Shown piece after piece: positions 22,046 to 33,789 of a stretch of 64,000 nucleotides of DNA; the stretch's first letter is position 1, and every line of letters begins with the position of its first letter. The notes below the pieces were generated by a model. The model had not been told where the DNA came from. It saw nothing but the letters and a program-made list of their open reading frames with translations, and did no database searches. Source of the DNA: Desarmillaria ectypa (taxonomy: Eukaryota; Basidiomycota; Agaricomycetes; Agaricales; Physalacriaceae); contig JAUDYN010000002.1 in NCBI GenBank assembly GCA_030407005.1, positions 1,364,001 through 1,428,000 on the forward strand. Reading direction: 5' to 3'. Position numbers and translations under genes: made by a program.

Positions 22046-23333
22046 CTATCTTTCGGTACCATGGTGCAAACTAGAAATGGTCTGTCCTATAAACGTCTCC
22101 TGCGTTAATGGCCCGTCGAACCAATTTAGAAGGTCTACACCTGTAAAATCAAAAACCTGGGTATCGTGTGCTTCATCCAACTGACTCAAGAGCCATCCTA
22201 ACCACGGTGCCCATTGCGAGTCAAGCATAGAAACGATCCTCGCAGCCTCATTACCCCATTGTTTCTTCAGCCACCACGGGCCATCCTGAGTTATCCGCTT
22301 CATCATAACACAGTAGTGCGCCAATATGATGAGTGCACGGGGTCTCTCTTCTACCAATAAACGGAAGAACGTAGTTGGCATCATATACCACCATAAACCT
22401 ACGCATCGATTAAATGACGATCGCTCCAGAAAACGTATGGAATCGTTATAGGCGGTACGAACCGACACGTCGTGCAACTCCTCAACATCTGGAGCTGGGT
22501 CGGCTGTGCTCAGGAGTGTCGACAAGGATGATGGAAACTGTTCATCTAAAGACGTGGATAAACGTGTCGGTGCCATAGCAGCTATAAACGAACGTAGAAC
22601 ATTTTTCTGGAGCTGTGTCCGGTTCTTTTCAATGTTATGGCGGATTGCGTGGAGGGTGATATACCAATCGCTGGAGTATGGAAATACTTCGGCTGATGCG
22701 GCAAATTCGTACCGTGCGATAAGGGATAGCGCGACGAAGACGGCGTTTATGTCTGCAGCCTCTTCCATGTCTGCCAAATGTAAGCTGAGTTTCGCACGGT
22801 AATAATAAGCGCTTGAAGCTACGGCGTATCGATCCACAATAGGGGATGTGGAATGGTGCATATGAAGGGCGGAAAAAGCGAGAATGGCATGGAGGAGACA
22901 GTGGTTTTCGGGATCAAAGGCCATTTTTGTAACGGTGTTTCTCCATATTCCTGACGCGCTGGGATCCGAAGAAAGAGAATAAGAAGCAGATGTAGAATAG
23001 TGGTGAATTAGTTCTAGCGTCAACAAGTCGTATGATGAACCTGCGCTAGGCGACTTCGTTATTGTGGAGAGGGAGCCTTCGCTCAAGCCGGGTTGTTCGA
23101 CCAACATAGATCCCCCAGGACATTTTGGGTTACATTTTGAGGTGGGACTCCAGACACATTCTACTCCTCTCCTGGTGCAGTTCTTGCATGTGGGGAAATC
23201 TTCATCGCACTGTAGATCATTTAAATGTTAGCGCCAGCTGAACAAGAGTTGGAGGAGTACACGCCTTGACTTTTCGTTGCTTGCATGTTTTGCATCCACT
23301 GCGTGTCTTATGGTGAGGCCGAATTGGTGGCAT
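22046..23333 (-). CDS. Zn2Cys6 transcription factor next to the RTA1 genes
   Basis: Two exons (23333-23265 and 23209-22046) give 410 residues. The zinc cluster spans residues 14 to 40 with pattern C-x2-C-x6-C-x6-C-x2-C-x6-C (GCKTCKQRKVK, then CDEDFPTCKNCTRRGVEC). Reading the cluster in frame requires a GC-AG intron (AAG|GCGTGT...CTACAG|TGC) between the second and third cysteines. The rest is a helical region of the fungal-specific regulator type (HHYSTSASYSL, AILAFSALHMHH, WLGWLLSQLDEAHDT). These proteins bind CGG-type half sites in the nucleus. Its position suggests control of the RTA1 copies, but this is inference. The start MPPIRPHHKTR is chosen because it lies directly before the cluster; an in-frame ATG exists at 23438. 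Confidence 0.88.
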
Positions 23334-23894
23334 GCTGTATGCTGTATGCTGAAAACAGATTTGAACCAGAATTTCCAACGACCAACCCAAGTGCACAGCC
23401 TTTGCAAGGCACTTCCGGGAAGTCCGGCCCGTAGCCAAACTTAACTCGGAAAGAATGTAGGGCTTGGAGGATATGAATCCTGCGAAACAGACCAGAAAGC
23501 GTAAATATTCAGCGTCTCAACATTGACCTGTCGCGATGCCCCTTCTTTCTGGCACCGCGTGCTTTTCTGGTTCGAAAGGGGACTAAGGCGCCATCAGACT
23601 CTGTGCCTTCAAATAATTGACCAGGGACGTCCAGAGTTTGGTACAACGATGTACAACGCAGGACGTCCAGACCAATCGACGGGTTGAACAGGTTTGGCCC
23701 GAGGTTTCAGTGCCAATACGGATATGTAGCATTTACGGTAGGTAATAGATACAGTAAGTATACGAAAGGATAATTAAATGTGCTATATCACCTCAGCACT
23801 AAAAATGGGTTGTACTGAAACGTACATAAAAATCTCCGCATTCCGTTAATGAATAGCTGGGTAAAAGGCCAAGGTCCTATTGATTTAATAGGCT
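23334..23894. other. Intergenic, regulator promoter and PalI 3' end
   Basis: No gene was seen. The DNA from 23334 to about 23420 also has relics in the pseudogene copy near 20240-20320, so the duplicated regulator unit included its leader. Confidence 0.4.
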
Positions 23895-24611
23895 TTAGGC
23901 TTCCCTCCGCTTGCGATAACTGCCAAAGACGCCACATGCGCTCGTGCAGAACGCGAGAAGGAGCGCGACGAGGGCACCGAGTGTTAGCCAGCAAGCATTT
24001 CCGTACTGGGAATAAAAGTTCTGGTCGCGAAAATGATTGCGGGCTATGCCAAAGAGGACCATGTCTATGACCCACGCGACAAGGGTCACAAGGGTAGCTA
24101 GAGCCGCGAGGAGAGACATGAGGACGGTCCCTGCGCGATGATATCCTGCGCCGCATAGACCAAAGAAGAATGCGAGACCAGCAAGGCCCGCAGCTGGACG
24201 ATGGTCAGTGAAAGCCGGTATAAAACTGGACGAATATTTACCTATTGGATGGAGAATGAGAGTTTTTGTTAAATTGTAGATAACCGTTGTGTTTAGACTG
24301 CTAGAACTAGACAGTGAATCAGCATATGCTTGTAAAATGTGGGTTGTACTACGCACTTGAAGCCAGCAGTGTCAAAGTCATAGCCAATCGCTATGGATGA
24401 ACCTGTGAATCCAAATACGCCATAGCGCGTCGCCGAGCTCCCAACGCCTGCCTGGAGGAAATATATCGAGTTCCATGTTGGTGCAGACACAGAAACCTGA
24501 TGAACGCGTTGGAACAGGATAATACTGAAAATGAACCACACTCACGAACACCAATAAAACGGTAGCAGCGAAGCAACAAAAGAGGCCAGGGATGGCGGCG
24601 GAGGCGGGCAT
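23895..24611 (-). CDS. PalI/Rim9-SUR7 family four-span membrane protein
   Basis: Four exons (24611-24546, 24496-24357, 24306-24242, 24193-23895) give 189 residues. The plan is that of SUR7/PalI: a first membrane segment (residues 5-24, GLFCCFAATVLLVFVSV), an extracellular loop with GSSATRYGVFGFTG, and three further segments (LAGLAFFFGLCGA, LMSLLAALATLVTLVAWVID, WLTLGALVALLLAFCTSAC). It ends in a short basic tail SYRKRREA. PalI/Rim9 helps pH sensing at the plasma membrane and SUR7 proteins mark eisosomes; the short tail does not resemble the long tail of Aspergillus PalI. Exon 2 ends in phase 2, which removes an in-frame stop and restores the loop. Confidence 0.8.
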
Positions 24612-26571
24612 GATAATTCGTGTTTCTGGGGGTCGTGTGAAGTCGTGAAGAGCAGGAGTATATGGGTGGGAGAGATGGTGGTTATAAGAGAAAATGGTGG
24701 TGCCAAGAATGACGTCACTATCACCGCCATGACGCTTCCACTGCGCTTACCAGTGCTCCATTACCAGCTAACGGATCATAGATATATATCACTTCTCTGC
24801 TGTAGTTTCATACCATGAAAGTATCTTGCGCAGTACAGTTCTCGCTATTCGGCAATTCCTGTGGGTACGTGCACGCTGTCTCCATCCATTGTGAACTTCG
24901 TGGAATCTCATCATCATTCTTCTAAACTCCACCGAGTCTGCTGCTCCTGATTTCTGATGCACCTAACTGGTAACGGCATCATCATGTAAAGTACAAAAAA
25001 TAGGCAATCACTCCCAGCTTAACGGGAAAACAGGTCGAAATTAACAGCCCCTCGATACCTACACACCATCAAATACCTTTAAGGTGCAGATTATACCTCG
25101 GCGATGCATCAAAACGAAGAATATCCGAGGTTGCATTAATGAACTATTCCATGCGACTGGTAATGTCAGATGTTCGATGGAAACGCGGAAATGTTCTGGA
25201 GGCGAGATACCGGCTGAATACGCCCTTCAACCACCAGGAACAGCGAGTACTTTTCTCCCTTACCCTCGCGATCCTGATTCCTTACTGTTCAATAAGGAGG
25301 TCTATAGTACTTGGTTGTCCGTTTTAAATGCCATCTATACCCTTGAGCCGCTTCTATCATACGATGAACTTAATCTACCGAATCAAATTACTGGCGTCCC
25401 TACCACTGCTTCAAGCACCGAATCAATTTCCCCCCAATTGCCATGGACGGACCTCGCATGTGCGACTAACGGCGGAGCTTCGAAGAACTAGCGACTCGAC
25501 GCACCTGGAGGTCCCTGCAAGGCCAGGTACGAAGCCCAGTCTTTTTCTCAAGCTTCGTAAATTGCATCAGAGACTGCCCTACAATGTACACGGCACCTGC
25601 TATCATTGTCATTGGCTAATGCTCAAATGTTAAAGGTTTCAAGGAAAGATGTATTAGAAGGGAACCCAAGAAAAGTTAAAGGCATGGTTTACAAAAAATA
25701 TGAGTGAGAAATAGCAAAAAAGAATAAGGAAGAATTCTCAGGTCGAGCTGAGGCTTGAAAAATTGGGATATGCGACTTGCATTAGCAACGCCCACGGAAT
25801 CCCCTAGTAAAAGGCGAGGGGATTGTCTGCTTGAGCGTTACTAAGTCGCCAATGGTGTTTGGTTACTTCAGGTAGTCGCCCAAACAGTTTTGTATTTTGT
25901 TCAGCTCACTGGGATGGTAGATATATAAGGAAGGAGAAGCAGATTTTTTTTCTTTGCCGAGACCACCGCCGTCACAGCAGAATACTATATACATTCCTCT
26001 CCTGGTTGCTCATTTTTGCATGAGTGTGGTGCGGAATCCTCTCGTTTCGTTGTATTGCATTTAGCTGACCTTGTCGCGTGCAGATATATTCTGAGTGTTA
26101 TTTTTCCCCCGACGTCGCTCTCTTTTCACTTTGGCGTCCTTCCTCTTTTCTTTCACGGAAGGACGTCCATTCATCAGAGCAATAGTAATTCCGTCGTTCC
26201 ATCTTATCAAGTTTTGGTGAGCTTTGCACCATAAAGACACGTATCGAACGAAGGAGACATGTGTGCACTGTGCACCTTGTGTAACCTAAGTGTAGGCTCT
26301 ATTTCTTCCTTGCCCATCGCTTTCACTAACATATATTAGCAGAGCTTCAATATAAAATCTTCTTTTTTCTCTTACCTCGCTTGATGATCCAAATACTGCT
26401 CCTCGACACTCTGGACGGCGTTATATGACCTACACGCGCGTTCTCATTTTATGGGAGCTAGATTAATCCATGACTACGGTCGCCCGCTTTGTTTTCATAT
26501 CTCGTTCCGAGTAGGGGATGTTGAAGATATGTAGGGGAACATCGCATTGTGGTAGCTACCTCTGAATCATA
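24612..26571. other. Gene-poor 2-kb stretch with one doubtful ORF
   Basis: An intronless plus-strand frame at 25084-25491 (135 residues, with LFNKEVYSTWLSVLNAIYTL) has some protein-like text but no known family and no clear promoter. A TATATAAGG at about 25921 is followed by a pyrimidine-rich stretch and could start an untranslated or short transcript. I can support nothing else. Confidence 0.3.
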
Positions 26572-27180
26572 TCACAAATGTGCTTCTCCAATCTCGACGG
26601 ATTCGATATCTACGCCTTCTTTGAACCAGCGGTCTTCAGGTGTGATGGGTACGTCGTTGCCGTTCATCATACGTTTCCTCATCAGGCCCGATTCGTCGAA
26701 TATCCAATCCTACACAATGTCAGTCAGTTAACAATTATCGTGTAGATGATGAGGACGTGCTTCAAGGCCATATGTCCTGAACCACTGGCCCGTCGCATCC
26801 GGTTTCTCGTTCCATTCATAGAAAAACTGGTCCGAAGAATGAGTACCTCGGTGAAGTTTGAACGGAAGAGACGGGTACTTGGACAGCAATCTTGTTGTCT
26901 GTGAAGGCGAATAGTTCTTTCCTTAGCCTGAAACTGGTTTAGATGATTCCAGTATACACCAAGCACTCACTCACACGTAATGGTGTTCCTTTTCCCACTT
27001 GGCCTGCAGAAACTTCTCTACTGCGGGCCTGCCTTGGAGAAAGCTGTCACGGTTTCTCCAAATGGTATCGGGGGTGTAGGCGAGAGCGACCTTGGCAGGT
27101 GATTTGGTATTCCAGAGGTCCTGGGCGACCTTGACTTTTTTCAAGGCAGTTTGCAAGGTGAATGGAGGCCGAAGAGACAT
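26572..27180 (-). CDS. SnoaL-like DUF1348 protein (NTF2 fold)
   Basis: Four exons (27180-26975, 26927-26879, 26826-26761, 26709-26572) give 152 residues, the usual length of the family. Diagnostic text: PPFTLQTALKKVKVAQDLWN, ALAYTPDTIWRNRDSFLQGR, LFAFTDNKIAVQFFYEW, GQWFRTYGLEDWIFDESGLM and GNDVPITPEDRWF. These small cone-shaped proteins are widespread in bacteria and fungi and their reaction is unknown. The third intron needs a GC donor (GAA|GCACGT) to keep GLE-DWIF in frame; no GT donor works. It is probably cytosolic, with no targeting signal seen. Confidence 0.88.
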
Positions 27181-27416
27181 TGTTGATTCATGACTCGTGA
27201 TCAGGAAAATATCTATGTACGAACATATACGGCTAGTGAAAAATGTCCGGCCTTAGTTTAATCCACGGATTGCACAGCCCAAAACAGCTTTGCGCAGTAA
27301 CGAAACCTGGTATAGCAACCTCCGACAACTGCGACTATATCCCGTAACCATCTCTTAAAGTATCGTTGCTGTCTTTAATTTCCATTTCTACTTCCTTCTC
27401 CCACCACCACCACGCC

Positions 27417-27842
27417 ATGGAAAAAAACGCTGTCACTTCCCAACCTCACTCAGAGGTGATGGACGTCTACCACGACTTTCCCCTCGTCGATGAGGAAGCC
27501 AGCGCCTCGTGTCACCGTCGCTGCCACATTGCCCGTCTTCGCCAGCTCCTTATCCCCGTGGTCCTCTCTTTTTTGGCCCTGGTTGGCATCTTGCTGTTGT
27601 GTCCATTCGACATTACGGATGGACACTCGATTTTCTCGCGTGCCATAGGCGACGCCGGATCGTCGACAGGCAGCGGTTCCTTTGTTGACAATAAGCGTGA
27701 GTCGCTCGTTCCCCCTTGCTTCTGGTGCCGCGGAACCAATCGTGCTGCGACAGTATACCTCATCGTTATCTTCGTCGGTCTCCTCGTCGTAATCATATTA
27801 GGTGTAAGCCTGCCTTTCATTCTCCTTCTTTATTCTGCCTAA
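27417..27842 (+). CDS. Small two-span membrane protein, exon 3' end uncertain
   Basis: The start at 27417 opens an acidic N-terminus, a basic HRRCHIARLRQ, a membrane segment (LLIPVVLSFLALVGILLLCP), a Ser/Gly-rich loop and a second segment (VYLIVIFVGLLVVIILGVSL). The open frame closes at 27842. A GT after ATATTA (about 27800) joined to an AG at about 27932 would instead give a short Cys-rich tail (ENPCCCPCYLCACCGG) ending near 28016. Cys-rich juxtamembrane tails are known in small eukaryotic membrane proteins, so this longer form deserves transcript evidence. No family is recognised. Confidence 0.45.
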   Translation: MEKNAVTSQPHSEVMDVYHDFPLVDEEASASCHRRCHIARLRQLLIPVVLSFLALVGILLLCPFDITDGHSIFSRAIGDAGSSTGSGSFVDNKRESLVPPCFWCRGTNRAATVYLIVIFVGLLVVIILGVSLPFILLLYSA

Positions 27843-28424
27843 TGCTGGGCTAGATATGCTTGAGTTTCTGGTGTTGCAAAGGTCATAATTCCCACCGCTT
27901 TCACATGATTCCGATCGTCTGACAGACAGATCAGGGGCGTTTGAGAATCCATGCTGCTGTCCTTGTTATTTGTGCGCTTGCTGTGGTGGCCTGGGTGAAC
28001 ATTTTTTCTATGCCTAGGGTTCATTTGAACTAACTTACTCCCAACAGCGTGTCTGGAATGCATAGGTTGTGGTCTCTGCGCAGCAGGAGCAGAGGCTATG
28101 TAACCGTATACCCCCCTTCTGCATAACCTTCCTTTCTTTGTATCATGTCTTTCTCTTGGACATTTTATAATGGACATCAACACCTTTGATCTCGTCTCTA
28201 TGCGTCTGGTTTTCCGCGACGCCAAATCGCCTTCAAGAGAAAATCTAAACAGCAATGAATGGTCGTAAATACATCAATGGGGTACAATTATGTGCACAAG
28301 GGTATAGAACTAGATGCCTGAAAGAATAAGGTTCTACTGAAGCGAAGGACAAGGAGGGTGTTACGGTGCGATGATGATCAACGCTGTAGTACAGGGTTTC
28401 GCTACCAGTTCTGTCAACTACCAT
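27843..28424. other. Intergenic, possible 3' exon of the small membrane protein
   Basis: This stretch contains the possible Cys-rich exon (about 27933-28016). Otherwise no gene is seen; it separates two converging transcripts. Confidence 0.4.
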
Positions 28425-31400
28425 TCAAGCACGAGGAGAAAAAGGGCGTACTTGTGCCCGCTGATTGCTGAGCCAGCTTGTAGACTCAGGTCGAGACCTC
28501 TGCGGCGCGGCAAGGTGGGAACGAGCTGTCTTCATACCCATGGCATGCAGCGAACTCATCATGAGATCTTGTTCTCGCCGGTATCGACGTGTCATTTCCT
28601 GCATTAGGTGCTAAAGTTCCGTTAGTGCACCTCGACAATCCTAAAAAGGGCAAATACTCACTTTTTGACGAGTAAGGTCTTCCTCCAGGATCTTAATTTG
28701 CGACCGGAAGCTTGCCTCGGCTTCTTCGAAAGTTCCCTAATGCGCGCATCAGGTTTCAGTTCGAATGATAAAAGAGCACAACGTTACCGAGGATGACCCT
28801 GCCTTGGAAGCATGCTCTTCCTTGAAGAGCCTATCCTGCTCTTTGATAAATTGCCTGGCTTTCTGCAGCTTTTCTTGCGAGGTCTTGAATGACTCTTTTA
28901 ATGCAACATTCTCCTCATGCAGAGCGAGTAAACGAGACTTGATGTCATCCGGGAGATCCTTGCCAGATAACGAAGCACGAAGGTCCCTGCATTTCATCTC
29001 ATAAGTCACGTTAACGTCTCCCCCAAAAAAGAACTTACCCAAAGTCACGTTCGCGCTGTAGCATCTTCTCCCTCTGGCCGATACCCTCGCTCTGTAAAGT
29101 GACTTTCTCAAGCAGAAGCGCATTGACCTGCTCCAGCTGCATGCGGTTCTTATCAGCAAGTTCCTTATTCTGCTTCTGTAGCCGTTCGACATCTGCTTCG
29201 AGAGCTACCTTGTCTTCGTTGACAGAGTCTCGTAGGGTCGCGAGTATGTCGAGTTGGTCCTTGTTCACAAGGGTGACTGAATAAGACCAATTTCAGTCAG
29301 ATATCAACGGTAGGTATGTAGGTAGATAGGTAGCAAAAGAAGAGGCAAAATGAGACTGACGATCAGACTTCGCAATAGTGAGCTCCCTACTCTGAGTCTC
29401 GAGTTTGACTTCGAGCTCAGCGAACTCCCTACGCAAAGCATCCAGCTGCTCAACAGTTTCATTTAGTGTTTGGCGAAGAGCGATGGCGGCCTCGGCGCTA
29501 TATCAAATACAATCAGTGGAAGCCGAAGAAGGAAAGAAACATGCAAGAAGACATACCCATCGCCCATGGATTTGCCGCTCCGAATTTCTTCAAGGTCTCG
29601 CTGCAACATTAGCTTCTCACGATGAGCGGCCAAGTAATCGCTCTCATATCGAGCCTTCATCCTGTTAGCGTCCTCTAACAGGTTTTCGAGCACCAGAACT
29701 CGACTGGCATCCGCCTCGTTCTTCTTCACACCTTCGAGCTCCCGCTTCAACTTCCGTATCTGCAACTTCAGGTCTGTCATTGTCGTCCCCGTAATCGCAT
29801 CGTCTAGCTCTCCTCCCAACCCCTGATCAACATCGTCTTCGCCTATGACAGTTCCCAGTAACTCAGCTTCTGTAAACGAACTGTCAGAGGTTTCCTTCCG
29901 CTCAGGCTTAGCAACAGCTCGGTGTGAAGTCAGTTCTAGTTCCCGAACACGCTCCTGATATAAATCCAGTGTCTCCTGATCCTTTTCCCTCTCCTTCTCT
30001 TGCCTCTTAGCCTTTTCCTTGGCCTGTTCCAGCTCAAACGCGAGGGTGTTGATCTCTTGCGCGCGCGCGGATACCTTCGCCTCTAATTCTGATACCTGTG
30101 TTTTATAAGAGTCCAAGAGGGGTTTATATGTGGAGGCCTTTCGATTATCTTCCTCCAACGATGCGTTCGTATTGATCAAATGGGCATTTTCGCGCTCAAG
30201 GTTCTACGCAGAAAGTGTTATTCCCGTGACATCAAATGACCAGGGATGATAACTGACCTTGACTTGTAAACGGAGGTCTGCTCCCTCCTGCAGCTTCTTC
30301 TTGTATTTCTCCATAACATTCTCGGTCTTCCTCAACTTATCCGATGCATGCTTATACCTTTGAATATCATCAGCAAGCATCCTCTCGCTCTCAAGGATCT
30401 AAGCGCACTCATCCACCTGATCCTTTAGCCGGTCTGTTTCGTCCGCCTTTATCTGCAGTTCTTCCAGCTTCTTTGTGAGGTCAGTCACAAATGCGGTCAG
30501 TCTGTCCAGCTCTGTTTCTGCGACTGCCAGGTTGTCTTCACTCTTTTGCCTTTACATATATTAATAAGAAAATAACGGCATCAAAAATATCACGTACAAT
30601 TCAGCACGAAGCCTGTCTATTTCAGCCCTCATCATGCCATCCGCCTTGTCGTTCCGCCTAGATTCCGCATCAAGTCTTGCTTCTCGCAGCCGTGCTTCCA
30701 GATCATCCTTTTCTGAGACGATGTCATCATAGTTGGTTTGCAACACACGGTGCTCGTCGAGCAGAGTTTGGTACACCTTTTCTAGTGTCTCTTTTTCGGA
30801 CAGAATTTGACTCCGTTCAGACTGAATTCGATAATAGTGGTCGTCTCTAAGGAGATGGTAGTTGAGTGGTGAATCGATGTGAATGCGGAAGCAACGCACT
30901 CAGTCATACTGGTTTCCGACTGCTCGAGGCCGTCGGGGCTGTTCGATATACGAACCATCACCTGCTCCCTGTTAACATTTCTCTGTACATTGACTGCTAT
31001 CACACACCTGTTCAATGGCCTTCATAAGTGTATGTTGGTCCACTTCACTCAGACCCTGTATCTTCTCAATAAACTCCTTGTTTTTCTCACACTGCACGCC
31101 GATGGCAATGGTCAACCGACACATAATCAGGATCGCGGTAATGTCATAATCCTTGGCCATTGCCGAAAGGTTAGGCACGTCGAGGCTGCTCGTTGGTTTC
31201 TGTAGGACATCCGAGAAATACTGTGTTATTAGGCGATACAGCCGTTTCAGGGAGCCAAAGCGTAGAATCCAGTTCTCTGATAATACCGGCTGTCGTGAGG
31301 ATTGGCGGAAGTAGTCGGCATCACTGTGACATAGGGTAAATGGAAATTCTATGCGCCAGTAGAGCGATAGTAGTCCACACGTACACCAGTGAAAGAATCT

Positions 31401-31521
31401 CGAACAAGGGCGCGCCATCGCTGAGGTCGGCAGCGGTCGCGACTGGTCGAGACAAGGAGAAAGTAGCGAAAAAGTCGAAAAAGGCGTCGAGCTCTCTGCC
31501 TGTCCTTGCCGGCTCGGACAT
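28425..31521 (-). CDS. Hook-family microtubule linker (HOOK N-domain and coiled coils)
   Basis: The start is at 31521 (MSEPARTGRELDAFFDFFAT). The N-terminal 150 residues form the HOOK domain: PLFEILSLV, ENWILRFGSLKRLYRLITQYF, and a conserved end LSEVDQHTLMKAIEQV. Some 600 residues of heptad-rich coiled coil follow (RLREARLDAESRRNDKADG, LEAKVSARAQEINTLAFELE). The gene ends with a Hook-type tail MTRRYRREQDLMMSSLHAMG and stops at 28425. Many small introns interrupt it; the frames between 30200 and 30560 need care. Fungal HookA links early endosomes and other cargo to dynein and kinesin-3 through the FTS-Hook-FHIP complex, so a motor-adaptor role is expected. Confidence 0.88.
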
Positions 31522-31867
31522 GGCAGTAAGAGATCAAGCTAGACAGGAAGCACGCCGGGCGTTGGCAACGTCGGAGGTGATAACAATTGCCGTAATAATG
31601 CAGGACAGGATTTCGAGCGAACTGGCTGGCCCAAAAAGGCAACATTCACTGCAAATCCACGCGTCGCCCCGCACCGCCTAGCGGAATCTATGAGGAGGAA
31701 TACCTAGTTATTATATTTGACAAACAGATCAAGAGATAATGTACAAGGGGCAGTACTGACAGGAAACTGTTCACAACGGAAAAAATACAACGTAGAAGAA
31801 ATCAAAGAAAGAGAATAGAATCCAGAGTTCCTCCATCCAGAATTAGAGACAATAAATACTCAGTCCG
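31522..31867. other. Intergenic between Hook promoter and GH13 3' end
   Basis: No gene was seen. The Hook promoter lies here; the bases just after 31521 are GC-rich and have no clear TATA box. Confidence 0.4.
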
Positions 31868-33789
31868 TCATGACCACAACCAGAATGTTGGCAGCATCAG
31901 CACCGCCCACCACCATGCCAGCTGTTGGATGCCTACCCTGGCACCGCTTGACGCAGAAGATGCACCGGTACCGGCAGAATGGACGATACCGATACCAACT
32001 TGTTCGCTACAAATGTCTGACAGCTCCAACACATCAGATCTCACCAGTACCACCGGCCTCCCGCCTTTCGTGTACTCAACGTCCAAGGACCCTTCGCTCC
32101 CTACAACCCATTGCTCGCAATCAAATATATCGAAGAACGCAGTTTCACTGTCATAGGGTGTCTGAACAGCAATATTCGTCCCATTCTGCGCTGGTGATCC
32201 GATGTTCGTGAGAATGGTGATAACAGGTCCTTTCATAATAGCGACGCCGTGTGGTGACTGGGTGAGGATTTCTGTCTCTGATGTGAGCCAATCAGTTCGT
32301 GACGTATTCGAAACAAGAAAATTGCGAGCGGCATTAAGTTTCTGGATAAGAGTATAGGCATATGTCTCCTCGTATCCAGAAGGCCAAAGGGGTTCTCGAT
32401 TATATGGATCACCACTTCCAGAGAAGTATTGTTCTTGGCCATAATATACGATAGGAATTCCATCGGACATGAATGTGAACGTCATGGCGTTGCTGGAAAA
32501 TGCCACACATCAGATGGACTTCGGTGGCTATATGGGTCACTTACTACATGGTCTGCGGGTCCACACTGACGTTCGCCCATCGTGAGACGTCCTGGTTCTC
32601 CAAGAAGTTGCCCAGTAGAGTTGTATCAGTAAACAATTTTTTGCTCTGCTCAAAAACGTCGGCAAGGGCCGTCACGTTGAGGTCGCCAGGTATCTGGAAT
32701 GCAGCCAGAAGTGCTGCCTGCAGGGGGAAATTGAGCACGGAGTCGAGACCCTGGGGTCCCTGATATTGGGCGACGGGTTCCACATCAATACCGCCAAATA
32801 CTTCGCCCATGCAAAATACGCCTGCCGTGAAAAATAAGATCTTGGGGCCACATGCTTGATGATACATCACTTACCTGCACTACCGCAAAATTGCGGCCAA
32901 AATTCCATGTCAACGTGCTTGGCGGCGTCGATTCGAAGCCCATCGATATCATATTCTTGGACGAACTTCTTAATCCAGTCGATATATCCTGACACCACCG
33001 TGGGATTAGTGGTGTCGAGATCAGGTAGTGTGACCTTCTCGTCACCGAGCCAGCAATCTTGCTCGGACGTAGTGTTGCCCCAATTGATTGCACAGTAAGG
33101 ATGGTAGTACGAGGAGTCTTTGAACATGTAACTCGAGTAGTCAGGATTGGTAGAGGTAGCCATCTGTTTGTGACGTGTAGGCGGATCTTGAGGAATGATA
33201 AGTTTACACTTACAACGTTGTTGACGACGACGTCGACCATCAAATACATATCCCTGGCATGCAAGTCAGAGATGAGTGCCCTTAGATCGTCTTCGGTGCC
33301 AAAGCGGTCATTCAGCTGGGTAATATCGGCCATCCAGTAGCCGTGGTAGGGGAATCCATAGGGAGTTCTATCGCCTTCATAGTTTTGGTTTACTGGCGAT
33401 ATCCATACTACAAGGCGGTCAGGCTATGCCATGTAGACTGGGAGTCTAGACTCACTTGCAGTGAAGCCTGCGTTCTGGATGTAGTCAAGTTTATTTCGGA
33501 TGCTTGGGAGAAGATTAGGGAAAGAAAGACGACCAAAAAGATGACAGCGCACGCATTCCAAGTGCCTCCACAGTAGTCCTGGTCGGCGGGATTGCAGGCT
33601 TCGAGGTTAGCACCGTTGGCAAGAGCGAAACGGTCAGTCATTAATCTAGAAATAATGAGCATTTTTCTGCCAGGAAAAGATAGATATAGCGCACTGGTAT
33701 ATGCTTCGTCCTCTCCACTGATTAGCGGTAGCAGCGAAGGCATGGGGAAGGACAAGAGGAAGGAGAGTGAGAGGCCAGTGCAGACGCAT
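31868..33789 (-). CDS. GPI-anchored GH13 alpha-glucanotransferase-like enzyme (AgtA/Aah3 type)
   Basis: The start at 33789 gives a signal peptide (MRLHWPLTLLPLVLPHAFAA). The family order follows: SIYQLMTDRFALANG, YCGGTWNAIRNKLDYIQNAG, WISPVNQNYEGDRTPYGFPY, region I VDVVVNN, region II DGLRIDAAKH (nucleophile Asp), region III GEVF (acid Glu), region IV NFLENQDVSR, then DGIPIVYYGQEQYFSGSGDP. It ends in a Ser/Ala-rich stalk and a hydrophobic tail (LAWWWAVLMLPTFWLW) fitting GPI attachment. The region I and IV His of true fungal amylases are Asn and Gln here, as reported for A. niger AgtA/AgtB, which transfer alpha-glucan for wall synthesis. A wall transferase is therefore likelier than a starch-degrading amylase. 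About seven exons, all joins in frame. Confidence 0.9.

Noticed and set aside
32500..33340. GH13 gene called simply alpha-amylase
   Set aside because: The two histidines of regions I and IV are Asn and Gln and the protein has a GPI tail, so a glucanotransferase is the better call.
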